DNA of 64,000 bases, from contig NZ_SZZW01000005.1 of assembly GCF_009829915.1 (NCBI RefSeq), positions 45,119-109,118 of the forward strand, given 5' to 3'. The notes under the pieces are model-generated. The model was not told the DNA's origin. It made no database searches and worked only from the letters and a program-made list of their open reading frames with translations. Below are positions 19,410-29,624 of this stretch, piece by piece. Every line of letters starts with the position of its first letter. Within the stretch, counting starts at the first letter, position 1. This DNA is from Pantoea sp. Nvir. Lineage in GTDB: Bacteria; Pseudomonadota; Gammaproteobacteria; Enterobacterales; Enterobacteriaceae. The position numbers were made by a program, and so were the translations under genes.

Positions 19410-21314
19410 GCGTGCAACGCGCCAGTAGTCTATAAGCCGTAAATAGTTGTACTTCACTTTTTCCACCAGTTCTCCATCGTCTAACTCGTTCCGCAACCAT
19501 TGGCGGGCTGGATGACCGAAAATAGTTCTACCTACTGCAAAACCTTTCACCCAAAACGCTTGGGCCGCAGCAACAAAACCATCTTTAAGTTCCTCTTCTG
19601 AGGCATCTAAGCCTAGTAGCAAAATACCACGACAGTACGGATCCTGTTGTTCAATTAGACTGCCGATTACTTGCCAGCTCTCAGCTGACAAAGGTGGTAA
19701 CTTCCACCAATCTGGCCGGATGCCCAGTTGATAGAAATGGTGAAGTATCTCCAGGTAGTAAACTTCATTATGGTCTGGATTGCTCTTCGGTAGAATTACC
19801 TCTAATAAAAATTCATGACCACTTTTATTACACCCCTTCCATATATCTAATAGAAGAGCATCCTGCTCTTTACGCATCTCGAAGCTATCTTGCGGATGGT
19901 AAAATACCAGGCATTTCACAACTTGCTCAATAGGCCAATCGATAAGTTGAGAACCTATATTACCATGTTCAAGACGCAGAGGACGTGAGCCAGGCTGCTC
20001 GACTGGGCGGCCTATCCACCATCCTTTCCCAGTAATAGAATTCAAAGCTCTCTGCCCGTAAGTAGTATCAGCAAGAATACCTATTCTACTGTTTAGTCCA
20101 GCATCTTGTGCAACTTCTTCCGCAGCCTTTAGCAATAACATTTTCAGTGCCGGAATTTTACTCTCGTCCACACATGCTTCTTGTACCATCTCGGCTAACT
20201 GTTTACGATGATCAAAGGCGAAAACATTCAGTTCCAGCCACTGCTGTTTCCGTGTGGTAACACGATGCAAATGATTAAGATGTGTATTAAAATCAAGTCT
20301 TTTAACTGTCTTATAGTGGTTAAGGAAGTAATCTAGTTCTACTTTGGTCGGCATCGCAGGTGCACAGCCGTGGCGTGATACTACCAATGCACCGCAAGCA
20401 TTGGCGTAACTACATGCCTGCTCCCAGCCTTCATTATTAAGCCAGCCCCGCAATAAGCCGGACATAAAGGCATCTCCTGCACCTAATACATTTAATACTT
20501 CTACTTGCACCCCTCTATACAATCGAGTTTTATCCCAAGAATTAGGGATTCTCCCTTCAAACACCGCACAGCCTATCGGACCGCGTTTACACACCAATGC
20601 CGCCAGTGTTGCCTGGCGTACATTCTTTAGCGCAGTGAATGTGTTAGTACTACCCCCCGCGAGATGAAACTCCTCTTCTGTTCCGACTATCAGGTCAAAA
20701 TGATGTACTATTTTCTGCAATTGCTGCGTCACCTGATCTGATTTAATGAAACGCGTTGCTCCATCTCCTAAGGTCGTTAAGCCCCATAATACCGGGCGAT
20801 AATCAATATCCAGTATCTTACGTAGGCCATTACGGCTCGCGATATCCAGCGCTTTTAAGACTGCCGCACAGGTTTGTGGATGAGAAAGGTGTGTACCGGT
20901 CACCGCAATTGCACGGGAAGAGATAATAAAGTCTTCGTCTATATCTTCTGGTACCAGCCCCATGTCAGCACAGTTATCACGATAGAAAATCAGTGGAAAA
21001 GTATCTTCATCCTTAATACCTAAGATTACTAGTCCAGTCAGGCGCTGCTTATCAGTAATTAATCTATCGGTATTACATCCTACTCGGTTCAACTCTTCAC
21101 GTAAAAAGCGGCCGTTATGCTCATCGCCCACACGCGCTAACATTGCCGACTTTAAACCCTGAATAGCAGTACCATAAGCGACGTTGCCGGAGGAACCACC
21201 GAGATATTTAGAAAAAGTTTTCACATCTTCTAACCGTGCACCAATTTGCTGACCGTAAAGGTCAACGGCAATGCGCCCAATACAAATTACATCAAGCTGC
21301 TTGTGTATAGTCAT
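19404..21314 (-). CDS. iolC: IolC: 5-dehydro-2-deoxygluconokinase fused to DUF2090 aldolase-like domain
   Basis: Phosphorylates 5-dehydro-2-deoxygluconate in myo-inositol breakdown; the second half probably splits the product. Residues 1-330 form a PfkB/ribokinase fold with the GG substrate loop (YLGGSSGNVAYG) and the catalytic Asp281 in NVLGAGDAFMSGLL. Residues from about 340 to 636 are a DUF2090 domain (for example WIGRPVEQPGSRPLRLEHG and AVGRTIFGHPARQWL). Such fusions in proteobacteria are proposed to replace the separate aldolase IolJ, giving malonate semialdehyde and dihydroxyacetone phosphate. Transcribed divergently from iolDGE across a 388-bp spacer. Both halves look intact. Confidence 0.93.
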   Translation of the reverse strand: MTIHKQLDVICIGRIAVDLYGQQIGARLEDVKTFSKYLGGSSGNVAYGTAIQGLKSAMLARVGDEHNGRFLREELNRVGCNTDRLITDKQRLTGLVILGIKDEDTFPLIFYRDNCADMGLVPEDIDEDFIISSRAIAVTGTHLSHPQTCAAVLKALDIASRNGLRKILDIDYRPVLWGLTTLGDGATRFIKSDQVTQQLQKIVHHFDLIVGTEEEFHLAGGSTNTFTALKNVRQATLAALVCKRGPIGCAVFEGRIPNSWDKTRLYRGVQVEVLNVLGAGDAFMSGLLRGWLNNEGWEQACSYANACGALVVSRHGCAPAMPTKVELDYFLNHYKTVKRLDFNTHLNHLHRVTTRKQQWLELNVFAFDHRKQLAEMVQEACVDESKIPALKMLLLKAAEEVAQDAGLNSRIGILADTTYGQRALNSITGKGWWIGRPVEQPGSRPLRLEHGNIGSQLIDWPIEQVVKCLVFYHPQDSFEMRKEQDALLLDIWKGCNKSGHEFLLEVILPKSNPDHNEVYYLEILHHFYQLGIRPDWWKLPPLSAESWQVIGSLIEQQDPYCRGILLLGLDASEEELKDGFVAAAQAFWVKGFAVGRTIFGHPARQWLRNELDDGELVEKVKYNYLRLIDYWRVARN

Positions 21315-21702
21315 ACCTATAGTTTCCTTCTGTAATAAGCAGACATATTTGTAAGTAGAGCGATAATCTTACGTATGTATGGCTTTTTTCTTTCTAGGCT
21401 AGTACTATTCCAAGTATAGGAAATAAATATTCTAAATTAAATAAAATATGAATTTCAAATTCATGAAAGATAAATCTCGTATATCACTTTTTAAAATTAA
21501 TCATATTCATTCAATATGATAAAGTTGCATCTCAAAAACTACGTGTTTAACCAAAAAAATATTTTTCTTTACTGAAATTTAGTGAAAAATAAAATTCAAT
21601 TATAATTTATTGATTTTCAATTAATTGTGGTCACTTTTCGCGGTACGCTACATCATCACCCTGCCATTAAATTACAACATGTATATGTATAAGGAATAGC
21701 AT
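21315..21702. promoter_or_regulatory. Divergent iolC / iolD promoter region
   Basis: A 388-bp AT-rich spacer between the two divergent iol transcripts. It contains a 17-bp inverted repeat ATGAATTTCAAATTCAT (21448-21464) and a TTCC-N7-GGAA element (about 21411-21425). Either could be a regulator site, most obviously for IolR, but neither matches the GGAA-N6-TTCC form seen upstream of iolA. Promoter elements were not assigned. Confidence 0.45.
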
Positions 21703-23643
21703 ATGGGCACAATTAAAATGACTACCGCGCAAGCACTAGTTACTTTTCTTAATAATCAATACATTAATGTGGACGGCGTAGAAAAAAAATTTGTAAAAGG
21801 CATCTTTGCCATTTTTGGTCACGGTAACGTACTAGGCTTGGGACAAGCGCTAGAGCAAAATAGTGGTGATCTAATTATCTATCAGGGTCGTAATGAGCAG
21901 GGTATGGCACATGCTGCGATTGGCTTCGCTAAACAATCTCTACGACGCCAAATTATTGCCTGTAGCTCTTCAGTCGGCCCTGGCGCTGCTAATATGCTTA
22001 CCGCAGCCGCTACTGCGACCACTAATCGTATACCTTTACTACTGTTGCCAGGCGACATTTTTACCACTCGCCAACCTGACCCAGTTTTGCAACAAATCGA
22101 GCAAAGTTATGATCTAAATGTTAGCACTAATGATGCTTTCCGTGCAGTAAGTAAATACTGGGATCGAGTCAGCCGCCCCGAACAACTAATGACTGCATGC
22201 ATTAATGCACTACGTGTGCTTACTGATCCTGCCGAAACCGGAGCTGTGACTATTGCGCTACCACAGGATGTACAGGGTGAAGCCTGGAATTTTCCAGATT
22301 ACTTTTTTCATAAACGCGTTCACCGACTTGATCGACGTCTACCGACCGTAGTGCAGCTTGAGGACGCATTAATGCTAATTAGCCGAAAGCGTAATCCCAT
22401 GATCGTGATGGGTGGCGGCGTGAAATATTCCGAAGCAGGTGAAGTACTGCGTCAATTCGCTGAACATTACCAGATTCCTTTTGCGGAAACCCAAGCTGGC
22501 AAAGGTACTATTGCTTCCGATCATCCACTGAACGTTGGCGGAGTAGGTGAAACCGGGTCCCTAGCCGCTAATCTATTAGCAAAACAAGCGGATTTAGTGA
22601 TTGGTATAGGCACTCGCTATACTGATTTTACCACTGCTTCAAAATGGATTTTCCAGAATCCTGATGTCAACTTTCTTAACGTTAACGTCAGCAACTTCGA
22701 TAGTTACAAGCTTGACGGGATACAGTTGCTAGCAGATGCACGCGAAGCACTAATAGCACTGGATGCCCGACTAGCGGCTAAAAACTATAGCAACGATTGG
22801 GGCAATCAAATTGAACAGGCACAAAACAAACTTTTAAAGGAGATACAGCGTATTCACCAGGTCGAATATACCGGAGAAGAATTTATTCCTGAGATTGCAG
22901 ACCACCTCGACTATAATTCGGTATTTGCCGAATTTAAAACTCTTACTCAGTCAGTTCTCACCCAGAGCCGAGTACTCGGAATTCTGAACAATCATCTTCC
23001 GCAAGATGCAGTGATTGTAGCAGCAGCAGGCAGTTTACCAGGTGATCTACAACGTATCTGGCGTACCCGCGATTACAATTCATACCATGTTGAGTATGGC
23101 TATTCATGCATGGGTTATGAAGTCAACGCCGCGTTAGGAGTAAAGTTAGCGCAGCCGCAACGTGAAGTTTATGCGTTAGTGGGAGATGGATCTTTTATGA
23201 TGCTGCATTCTGAGCTAATTACTTCGATTCAGGAACATACAAAGATCAACGTAGTGCTTTTTGACAACATGACCAATGGTTGCATCAATAACCTCCAGAT
23301 GGAACATGGCATGGACAGTTTTATCACTGAGTTCCGCTTCCGTAACTCGGAAAGTGGTAAGCTAGAAGGCGGGTTCATTCCAGTAGATTTTGCCTCTATT
23401 GCAAAAGGATATGGTTGCAAATCCTATCGTGTCACTACGCTAGAGCAATTACTGGCAGCACTGGATGATGTGCAGAAACAGACGATTTCAACTCTTATCG
23501 ACATTAAAGTGCTCCCAAAAACCATGGTGCATAAATATTGCAGCTGGTGGCACGTTGGGGTAGCGCAGACTTCTAAATCTAAACGCATTCAAGCAATGGC
23601 AGAACAGCTTAACAAGCATGTCGATGAAGCACGTAAATACTAA
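21703..23643 (+). CDS. iolD: 3D-(3,5/4)-trihydroxycyclohexane-1,2-dione hydrolase IolD
   Basis: Thiamine diphosphate enzyme that opens the inositol ring, forming 5-deoxy-glucuronate. It has 646 residues and the TPP-enzyme layout: an N-terminal Pyr domain with the catalytic Glu in [18 protein letters not shown], a central domain ([16 protein letters not shown]), and a C-terminal PP domain with the diphosphate-binding motif [15 protein letters not shown]...[10 protein letters not shown]. The start at 21703 has a weak AAGGAATAGC site. It is followed 57 bases later by iolG, in a likely iolD-iolG-iolE operon. Confidence 0.95.
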   Translation: MGTIKMTTAQALVTFLNNQYINVDGVEKKFVKGIFAIFGHGNVLGLGQALEQNSGDLIIYQGRNEQGMAHAAIGFAKQSLRRQIIACSSSVGPGAANMLTAAATATTNRIPLLLLPGDIFTTRQPDPVLQQIEQSYDLNVSTNDAFRAVSKYWDRVSRPEQLMTACINALRVLTDPAETGAVTIALPQDVQGEAWNFPDYFFHKRVHRLDRRLPTVVQLEDALMLISRKRNPMIVMGGGVKYSEAGEVLRQFAEHYQIPFAETQAGKGTIASDHPLNVGGVGETGSLAANLLAKQADLVIGIGTRYTDFTTASKWIFQNPDVNFLNVNVSNFDSYKLDGIQLLADAREALIALDARLAAKNYSNDWGNQIEQAQNKLLKEIQRIHQVEYTGEEFIPEIADHLDYNSVFAEFKTLTQSVLTQSRVLGILNNHLPQDAVIVAAAGSLPGDLQRIWRTRDYNSYHVEYGYSCMGYEVNAALGVKLAQPQREVYALVGDGSFMMLHSELITSIQEHTKINVVLFDNMTNGCINNLQMEHGMDSFITEFRFRNSESGKLEGGFIPVDFASIAKGYGCKSYRVTTLEQLLAALDDVQKQTISTLIDIKVLPKTMVHKYCSWWHVGVAQTSKSKRIQAMAEQLNKHVDEARKY

Positions 23644-23700
23644 TTTCTTCCAGAAACCCCCCCCGATCTTTTCATTGATATACATTCTATAGGTATATGT

Positions 23701-24720
23701 ATGACTTTAAAAATTGGCGTTATCGGTACCGGTGCAATCGGTCAAGAGCATATTCGTCGCTGCGAAAATGTTCTGCAAGGGGCAAAAGTTGTGGCTGTAT
23801 CGGATATCAACGTCGAAGGTGCTCGTACTACACTACAACATCTAAATATTGATGCGGAAAGCTATGCTGACGGCCATCATGTAATTCAATTGCCGGAAGT
23901 CGATGCAATTATAGTCACTTCATGGGACCAGACGCATGAAGAATTCACACTAGCAGCGATCGAAGCAGGCAAACCGGTATTCTGCGAAAAACCTCTCGGA
24001 ATAAGTGCAGAAGGCTGTCGCCATGTTGTGAACGCAGAAATAAAACATGGAAAGCGTTTAGTGCAAGTTGGTTTTATGCGCCCTTATGATACGGGCTATC
24101 GAGCTCTAAAAAAAATCATTACCGACGGTAGCATTGGTGAATTATTAATGTTGCACTGCGCTCATCGCAATCCAACTGTCCCAGAAAGTTACACCACTGA
24201 TATGGCGATAACAAATACTCTTATTCACGAACTAGACGTGCTGAGGTGGCTCACCAACGACGAATATAAAACCGTACAGGTGATTTTTCCACGAGTAACA
24301 TCAAAATCACATTCTAGATTAAAAGATCCTCAAATCGTTCTTTTCGAAATGCAAAAAGGAGTACGAATCGACGTTGAGATCTTTGTTAATTGTAGCTATG
24401 GCTATGATATTCAGTGTGAAGTGGTAGGTGAAACTGGTACGGCAAAACTGCCAGAACCTGCCTCAGTTCAATTACGTAGTGAAGCAAAAATATACACCAC
24501 TATCCAGACCAACTGGAAAGATCGCTTTACAGCAGCCTACGATATTGAGCTACAGACCTTCATCAACGATGTAAAGGCAGGTGGTGAACTTACCGGACCT
24601 TCAGCATGGGATGGTTTCGCAGCCTCTGTAGCCGCTGATACATGCCTAAAGGCACAAAAGAGCGGCGCTATAGAACCTGTTGAAATATCACAGTGCCCAG
24701 CTTTCTACGCCAAGAAATAA
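23701..24720 (+). CDS. iolG: myo-Inositol 2-dehydrogenase IolG
   Basis: NAD-dependent oxidation of myo-inositol to scyllo-inosose, the first step. The N-terminal Rossmann motif is [15 protein letters not shown]; the catalytic Lys97 sits in FCEKPLG and His176 in [12 protein letters not shown]. Length 339. At the position equivalent to Asp172 of the Bacillus subtilis enzyme this protein has Asn172 (AITNTLIHE). That residue varies between families, so activity may still be normal. It is second in the iolDGE operon; the 57-bp upstream spacer contains an 8-C run. Confidence 0.92.
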   Translation: MTLKIGVIGTGAIGQEHIRRCENVLQGAKVVAVSDINVEGARTTLQHLNIDAESYADGHHVIQLPEVDAIIVTSWDQTHEEFTLAAIEAGKPVFCEKPLGISAEGCRHVVNAEIKHGKRLVQVGFMRPYDTGYRALKKIITDGSIGELLMLHCAHRNPTVPESYTTDMAITNTLIHELDVLRWLTNDEYKTVQVIFPRVTSKSHSRLKDPQIVLFEMQKGVRIDVEIFVNCSYGYDIQCEVVGETGTAKLPEPASVQLRSEAKIYTTIQTNWKDRFTAAYDIELQTFINDVKAGGELTGPSAWDGFAASVAADTCLKAQKSGAIEPVEISQCPAFYAKK

Positions 24721-24777
24721 GCGGGTTTCTATTTATATAGCGAATTCTAACTGCTCTGACCTTTCAGGACTAAACAG

Positions 24778-25674
24778 ATGAATAAAGAAAACATAAAACT
24801 AGCAATCTCGCCAATTGGCTGGACTAACGACGACATTCCAGAACTAGGCAAAGAGAATACTTTCCAACAAACAGTAAGTGAAATGGCGTTGGCAGGTTTT
24901 ACAGGTAGCGAAGTTGGAAGTAAATATCCTAGAAATCCGGAAATCCTTAAACACATGCTCGATATTCGCGGTATTGAGATTTGCAATGCCTGGTTCAGTA
25001 CTTTTTTTGCCGAAGGTAAAAAAGTTCAAACTATTAATGCATTTCTTAATCATATGAATTTCTTGTACGCCCTAGGCGCACGTGTAATCGGTTGTTCTGA
25101 ACAAAGCAAAAGTATTCAAGGGACCACACTGCCAGTGTTGGAAAAAAAGCCGATCTTCACCAATGAAGAGTGGCACTTAACGGCAGCAGGCTATAATGAA
25201 CTATCTGATATTGCTGACGCGAAAGGAATGCGTGTTATGCTACATCACCATATGGGTACCGGTATTCAAACTGTGGAAGAGATCGACCAATTTATGACGT
25301 TAACTAAAGATAGCGTAGGTTTGCTCTATGATACCGGTCATCTCTACTACTCTGAAAAATCTCAGCAGGTAATGCTTAATGTATTAAAAAAATACTTACG
25401 TCGCATTTTCCATATCCATCTTAAAGATGTGCGCGACGAAGTTTTAGTGCAGGTACACAACAATCATCTAAGTTTCTTTGAAGGGGTGAAAAAAGGTACC
25501 TTTACCGTACCGGGCGATGGCGTAATCAACTTTAATCCAGTATTTCAAATACTAAAGAATTACAATTATCAAGGATGGATGGTAGTAGAAGCTGAGCAGG
25601 ATCCAGTGTTGGCTAATCCATTTGAATATGCCGTGAAAGCCCGTAAATATATTCGTGAGAACGCTGGTCTATAA
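24778..25674 (+). CDS. iolE: 2-keto-myo-inositol (inosose) dehydratase IolE
   Basis: Metal-dependent TIM-barrel enzyme converting scyllo-inosose to the trihydroxycyclohexanedione used by IolD. It has 298 residues. Family blocks include [62 protein letters not shown] and [11 protein letters not shown], supplying the metal-binding Glu/Asp/His set. The start at 24778 has AGGA about 8 bases upstream. It is third in the operon after iolG (57-bp spacer) and lies upstream of the regulator gene iolR. Confidence 0.94.
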   Translation: MNKENIKLAISPIGWTNDDIPELGKENTFQQTVSEMALAGFTGSEVGSKYPRNPEILKHMLDIRGIEICNAWFSTFFAEGKKVQTINAFLNHMNFLYALGARVIGCSEQSKSIQGTTLPVLEKKPIFTNEEWHLTAAGYNELSDIADAKGMRVMLHHHMGTGIQTVEEIDQFMTLTKDSVGLLYDTGHLYYSEKSQQVMLNVLKKYLRRIFHIHLKDVRDEVLVQVHNNHLSFFEGVKKGTFTVPGDGVINFNPVFQILKNYNYQGWMVVEAEQDPVLANPFEYAVKARKYIRENAGL

Positions 25675-25736
25675 GTATTCCTGATTGTTTTGAAAAAATA
25701 ATGTTATTTTCTTTTTATTTTTGCGAAATCCATGGT

Positions 25737-25753
25737 TCCATATTTTATATGGA
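25737..25753. promoter_or_regulatory. Inverted repeat upstream of iolR
   Basis: TCCATAT-TTT-ATATGGA, a 17-bp inverted repeat 120 bases before the iolR start and 60 bases after iolE. It shares TTCCATAT with the putative operator upstream of iolA. It could be an autoregulatory IolR site. Confidence 0.35.
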
Positions 25754-25872
25754 TTTATTTATAAATACAAGAAAACTCTTAATCAGAGTAAAGAAATGAA
25801 ATTTCTTATTCATTTGGTAGTATAGAATACATTATTCAGCCATATTTCTATTTTTGATAATCAAACAATAAA

Positions 25873-26706
25873 ATGATCCATAATAATTCTACTCAACTCT
25901 CTCTGTTACAAGATGATATTCGTAGCCGCTATGAAACATTAAGTAAGCGATTAAAACAGGTCGCTCGTTATATTCTTGATAACAGCAACAGTATTTCCTT
26001 TGATACTGTTGCTTCCATCGCTGCGCAGGCTGACGTGCCACCTTCAACCTTAATTCGCTTTGCTAATGCATTCGGTTTCAGCGGATTCAACGAAATGAAA
26101 CAGGTTTTCCGTCAGCACTTGATGGAGGAGACTGTTAACTATACCGAGCGAGCTCGCTTATTTCGCCAGACAGCTACCGATGATTCAGATGTCTCACCGG
26201 AAAGCCCTATGGAGATCTTGAATGTCTTTACTATGGTTAATAGCCATTCATTACGACAGCTAGCGATACAACTTAATCCTCACCAACTTAATAAAGCAAT
26301 TCATCTTCTTAACAATGCTGAGAACATCTACGTGATAGGTCTCCGCCGTTCTTTCAGTATCGCCTCTTATCTAGTTTATGCGCTACGCCATCTTGAGCGA
26401 CGCGCATTTCTTATAGACGGCTTGGGTGGCATGTTCACCGAACAGCTTAGCCTAGTGAGCTCTGAAGATGTAGTTACCGCCATTAGCTACTCACCTTATG
26501 CGCATGAAGCTATTGAACTAGTTGAGATGGGCGCAAAACGCGGTGCGCGTCAGATCGCTATAACCGATAGCCAAGTCAGCCCGTTGGCAGCTTTCAGTGA
26601 TGTCTGTTTCGTAGTACGTGAAGCTCAGATTAACGGGTTCCGATCTCAAGTTGCATCTCTTTGTCTAGTACAAACACTGGCAGTTTCACTGGCGTTGCAA
26701 AGCTAA
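25873..26706 (+). CDS. iolR: RpiR-family transcriptional regulator IolR
   Basis: Predicted repressor of the iol genes responding to an inositol-derived sugar phosphate. It has 277 residues: an N-terminal RpiR helix-turn-helix domain (about 15-90, with ADVPPSTLIRFANAFGFSGF) and a C-terminal SIS sugar-phosphate-binding domain (about 130-260, IYVIGLRRSFSIASYLVYAL, VTAISYSPYAHEAIELVEMG, ITDSQVSPLAAFSD). The location amid iolDGE and iolB-iolA supports the assignment. The local operator-like repeats upstream of iolA and iolR are candidates for its sites. Intact, unlike the regulator of the ureide island. Confidence 0.9.
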   Translation: MIHNNSTQLSLLQDDIRSRYETLSKRLKQVARYILDNSNSISFDTVASIAAQADVPPSTLIRFANAFGFSGFNEMKQVFRQHLMEETVNYTERARLFRQTATDDSDVSPESPMEILNVFTMVNSHSLRQLAIQLNPHQLNKAIHLLNNAENIYVIGLRRSFSIASYLVYALRHLERRAFLIDGLGGMFTEQLSLVSSEDVVTAISYSPYAHEAIELVEMGAKRGARQIAITDSQVSPLAAFSDVCFVVREAQINGFRSQVASLCLVQTLAVSLALQS

Positions 26707-26784
26707 CAAAGGCTGAGCTTTAATTTATCAAGGATAAAAAGGTAATTTTGAAATAAATTTTTGATTCTTTTTGAGATATTACAA

Positions 26785-27603
26785 TTACCGAACGTACGGA
26801 TAGTTATCGCTATTTAACCAAATATGATCTTTTTCACAGGTAAATCTCCACAAGCGCACTGGACCTGCCATTACGTTAAGGTAGTAATTATTATAGCCAG
26901 CTATTGTTGCTACTGGATGATAACCGCGTGGAACGGTGACTACGTCACGGTTATAAGGCGCCATACACTCATCCACCATACGATCGTCAGTGTAGACACG
27001 CTGCATTGCAAAACCCTTTTCTGGATCGAAACGGTGATAATAGGTCTCTTCAAGATAGGTCTCCGTGTCGCTGTTTTTCTGATCGTGCTTATGACTGGGA
27101 TAAGAGCTGGTGTTTCCTTCATTAGTATAGACTTCAACCACTAGTAGACTATCGGCCGGTTTGTCGTCCGGCAAGATATTGTGCACTAGACGCTGATTGT
27201 GCCCTTTGCCGCGATATTCAACGCCGACGTCGGCGGGCTCGATCAAGCGTGCTAGTAAACTACCTTGGCTAGGTGCGTTGCATACTGCCAGTTCTAATTC
27301 ACTATTAGCAATCACTTCTACTTCATCGTCGTGTGGTACATAAACAGAATAAGGAGGAATGCGCTCAAATGGTGACATACGCTTGCCAATACTGAGAAAT
27401 TCCGCGTTACGCGTTTTTATCGAAGCGAATCCTGCCACCAACACTAAGCAAAGTTCTTTATCAGCGCTACTTAACCATAAGGTTTCGTTTTTCTTCAGCA
27501 GATAAGCATCAAAGCCGACATAGAACCAACCTGTGTTTTCTGGAGTTACATGCTGGATACGACCATTACTGTCTGGTTGCTGAGTTTTTAAAAGAAAAGA
27601 CAT
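26785..27603 (-). CDS. iolB: 5-deoxy-glucuronate isomerase IolB
   Basis: Bicupin isomerase converting 5-deoxy-D-glucuronate to 5-dehydro-2-deoxy-D-gluconate, the substrate of IolC. It has 272 residues and the IolB blocks TGWFYVGFDAYLL, MSPFERIPPYSVYVPHDDEV, SSYPSHKHDQ, YLEETYYHRFDPEKGFAMQR and TVPRGYHPV, carrying the His/Glu metal ligands. It lies 82 bases downstream of iolA/mmsA on the same strand, so the two are probably co-transcribed, and converges on iolR. Confidence 0.94.
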   Translation of the reverse strand: MSFLLKTQQPDSNGRIQHVTPENTGWFYVGFDAYLLKKNETLWLSSADKELCLVLVAGFASIKTRNAEFLSIGKRMSPFERIPPYSVYVPHDDEVEVIANSELELAVCNAPSQGSLLARLIEPADVGVEYRGKGHNQRLVHNILPDDKPADSLLVVEVYTNEGNTSSYPSHKHDQKNSDTETYLEETYYHRFDPEKGFAMQRVYTDDRMVDECMAPYNRDVVTVPRGYHPVATIAGYNNYYLNVMAGPVRLWRFTCEKDHIWLNSDNYPYVR

Positions 27604-27685
27604 CCCAATTTTCTCATTTTTTTAAAACAACACGCTACAAAAGCACTCCCACTAGCTAATCACTAGGATAGATAAAGTAATATCA

Positions 27686-29200
27686 TTAGCCTAGCGTAGG
27701 CATACTAAATTCTGAGTCAGTTTGCTGGCCATTCGACCAGCGTGACGTAACGGTTTTCATGCGAGTATAGAAACGCACGCCGTCAGGACCATGCATGTTA
27801 AGAGCACCAAATACCGAACGCTTCCAGCCTCCGAAGCTGTGGAATGCCATTGGCACCGGTACTGGTACGTTAATTCCGACCATACCTGCCTCTACGTTCT
27901 GTACGAATTCGCGGGCAATGTGACCTTGGCGCGTGAAGATGGTACTACCGTTGCCAAACTCATGACTGTTCACTAACTGCAGAGCACTAGCATAGTCAGG
28001 TGTGCGCATGATGCTAAGCACTGGTCCAAAAATTTCTTCACGCCAGATCACCATCTCAGGTGTTACGTGATCGAAAAGCGTACCACCGACGTAATAACCT
28101 TCCTCACAGTTTAAACCTAATATTTGGAAATTGCAGCGGCCATCAACCACTAGCTTAGCACCCTCTTGCTCGCCTTTATCTATATAGCTCAGCACCTTTT
28201 TTTGATGTGCAGTGGATACTACCGGCCCCATATCATTCTCTTCCCTGTCTTTGTGAATACCTGGACCAACTCGCAGGTTCTTGATCAGCGGAGTGAGATG
28301 GGTAATTAGCTTATCAGCAGTTTCCTCTCCGACTGCAACTACTACCGGCAATGCCATACAGCGTTCACCAGCTGAGCCAAATGCGCCGCCCATAATCGCT
28401 TTAACGGTGGCTTCGAGATCAGCGTCTGGCATCACGATAGCATGGTTTTTCGCTGCACCGAACGCCTGCACACGTTTACCGTGAGCACTAGCTATTTTAT
28501 AGATATACTCGGCGACACTAGAGGATCCAACAAAGCTAACCGCGGCAATACGCGGATCTTTATAAAGCTGCTCGGCATTTACGTTAGAGCAGTGAACTAC
28601 GTTAAACACTCCATCTGGCAACCCGGCTTCTTTCAGCAATTCTGCCATACGTACTACTTCTGAAGGATCAAGCGCGGACGGCTTCAGTACAAAGGTATTA
28701 CCGCAGGCTAAAGCAATCGGGAACATCCACAACGGTACCATTGCCGGAAAGTTAAAAGGCGTAATCCCAGCCACGACACCTACTGGCTGCATTAGAGAGT
28801 AGCTATCGATACCTGGGCCTACATTCGCTGAATATTCGCCTTTGATTAGATGCGGTATACCACAGGAGAACTCCACTACTTCTAGGCCACGCGTTAGCTC
28901 GCTCTGAGCATCTGACCAGACTTTTCCATGCTCCGAGATAATCAGTTCAGCTAGTGGATTGCGGTATTGCTCAATCAGCTCTTTAAAGTTAAAGAGAACG
29001 CGGGCTCGGCGTAAAGGCGATGTCTTCGACCAAGCTGATAAAGCTTCATGTGCCACTGTAATTGCTTCAGCCACTTCCTCGCTGGTACTCTGAGTCAGCT
29101 CACGTACTACTGTGCCAGTTGCCGGGTCATAAACAGGGATAGTTTCATTGCTAGCACTGTAGGTTATCTGACCGCCAATAAAGTTTCCTATGATGTGCAT
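27686..29200 (-). CDS. iolA: Malonate/methylmalonate semialdehyde dehydrogenase (CoA-acylating) IolA
   Basis: Last step of inositol catabolism: malonate semialdehyde plus CoA and NAD gives acetyl-CoA and CO2; the same enzyme also handles methylmalonate semialdehyde (mmsA). It has 504 residues with an aldehyde dehydrogenase fold. The NAD-binding segment is PFNFPAMVPLWMFPIALA, the catalytic Cys281 is in GSAGERCMALPV, and the C-terminal block is INVPVPVPMAFHSFGGWKRS. As in this subfamily, the general-base Glu of ordinary aldehyde dehydrogenases is not required. Transcribed leftward with iolB; a GGAA-N6-TTCC palindrome lies about 100 bases upstream. Confidence 0.95.
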   Translation of the reverse strand: MHIIGNFIGGQITYSASNETIPVYDPATGTVVRELTQSTSEEVAEAITVAHEALSAWSKTSPLRRARVLFNFKELIEQYRNPLAELIISEHGKVWSDAQSELTRGLEVVEFSCGIPHLIKGEYSANVGPGIDSYSLMQPVGVVAGITPFNFPAMVPLWMFPIALACGNTFVLKPSALDPSEVVRMAELLKEAGLPDGVFNVVHCSNVNAEQLYKDPRIAAVSFVGSSSVAEYIYKIASAHGKRVQAFGAAKNHAIVMPDADLEATVKAIMGGAFGSAGERCMALPVVVAVGEETADKLITHLTPLIKNLRVGPGIHKDREENDMGPVVSTAHQKKVLSYIDKGEQEGAKLVVDGRCNFQILGLNCEEGYYVGGTLFDHVTPEMVIWREEIFGPVLSIMRTPDYASALQLVNSHEFGNGSTIFTRQGHIAREFVQNVEAGMVGINVPVPVPMAFHSFGGWKRSVFGALNMHGPDGVRFYTRMKTVTSRWSNGQQTDSEFSMPTLG

Positions 29201-29624
29201 ATTGTAGCCTCTTTGAATATATAAGTTCCCTGTAGAGCCTCAGTAAATTCTCACGCCGTATGTTCTAGAAAACCGACAACTCATCATAAAATATCATTTT
29301 GGAATATATTTTCCATATATAATTTTTAGAGATTTCAATTTTATCAAAATGTATTTTATATTTCTACCTGAAAAAATGAATAAAGGTTAGAAATGGATAG
29401 ATAATATTAGAATATGATATGTAGTAACTAATTGTTTTTATTCTAATTTTACTAGTTATTTTTACATGGTTTCACGTTTTGTTTGTTTTTATATGCTCTA
29501 GATAAAATCTATGAAATATGAAATTAAAAGATTTAATTAGTCTAATATAGATTTTTAAAAAAAATTTTGAAAAAAAATCTTAACTTCCATTAGTATTTTA
29601 CATCCTGACAGGAGGAGACACAGA
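29201..29624. promoter_or_regulatory. Divergent iolA / iolI-like promoter region
   Basis: A 424-bp very AT-rich spacer between divergently read iolA and the IolI-like gene. It holds the operator-like palindrome at 29300-29315 and, at its right end, a strong ribosome binding site (CAGGAGGAG) for the isomerase. Confidence 0.5.
29300..29315. promoter_or_regulatory. Putative IolR operator
   Basis: TGGAA-TATATT-TTCCA, a perfect 5-bp inverted repeat with 6-base spacing. It fits the GGAA-N6-TTCC palindrome described for RpiR-type IolR in rhizobia. It lies about 100 bases upstream of iolA. Binding is inferred, not shown. Confidence 0.5.

Noticed and set aside
23657..23664. C-runs in intergenic DNA (also near 6273 and 33997) as phase-variation tracts
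   Set aside because: They lie outside coding frames and are only about 7-8 bases; no gene whose expression they would plausibly switch was evident.
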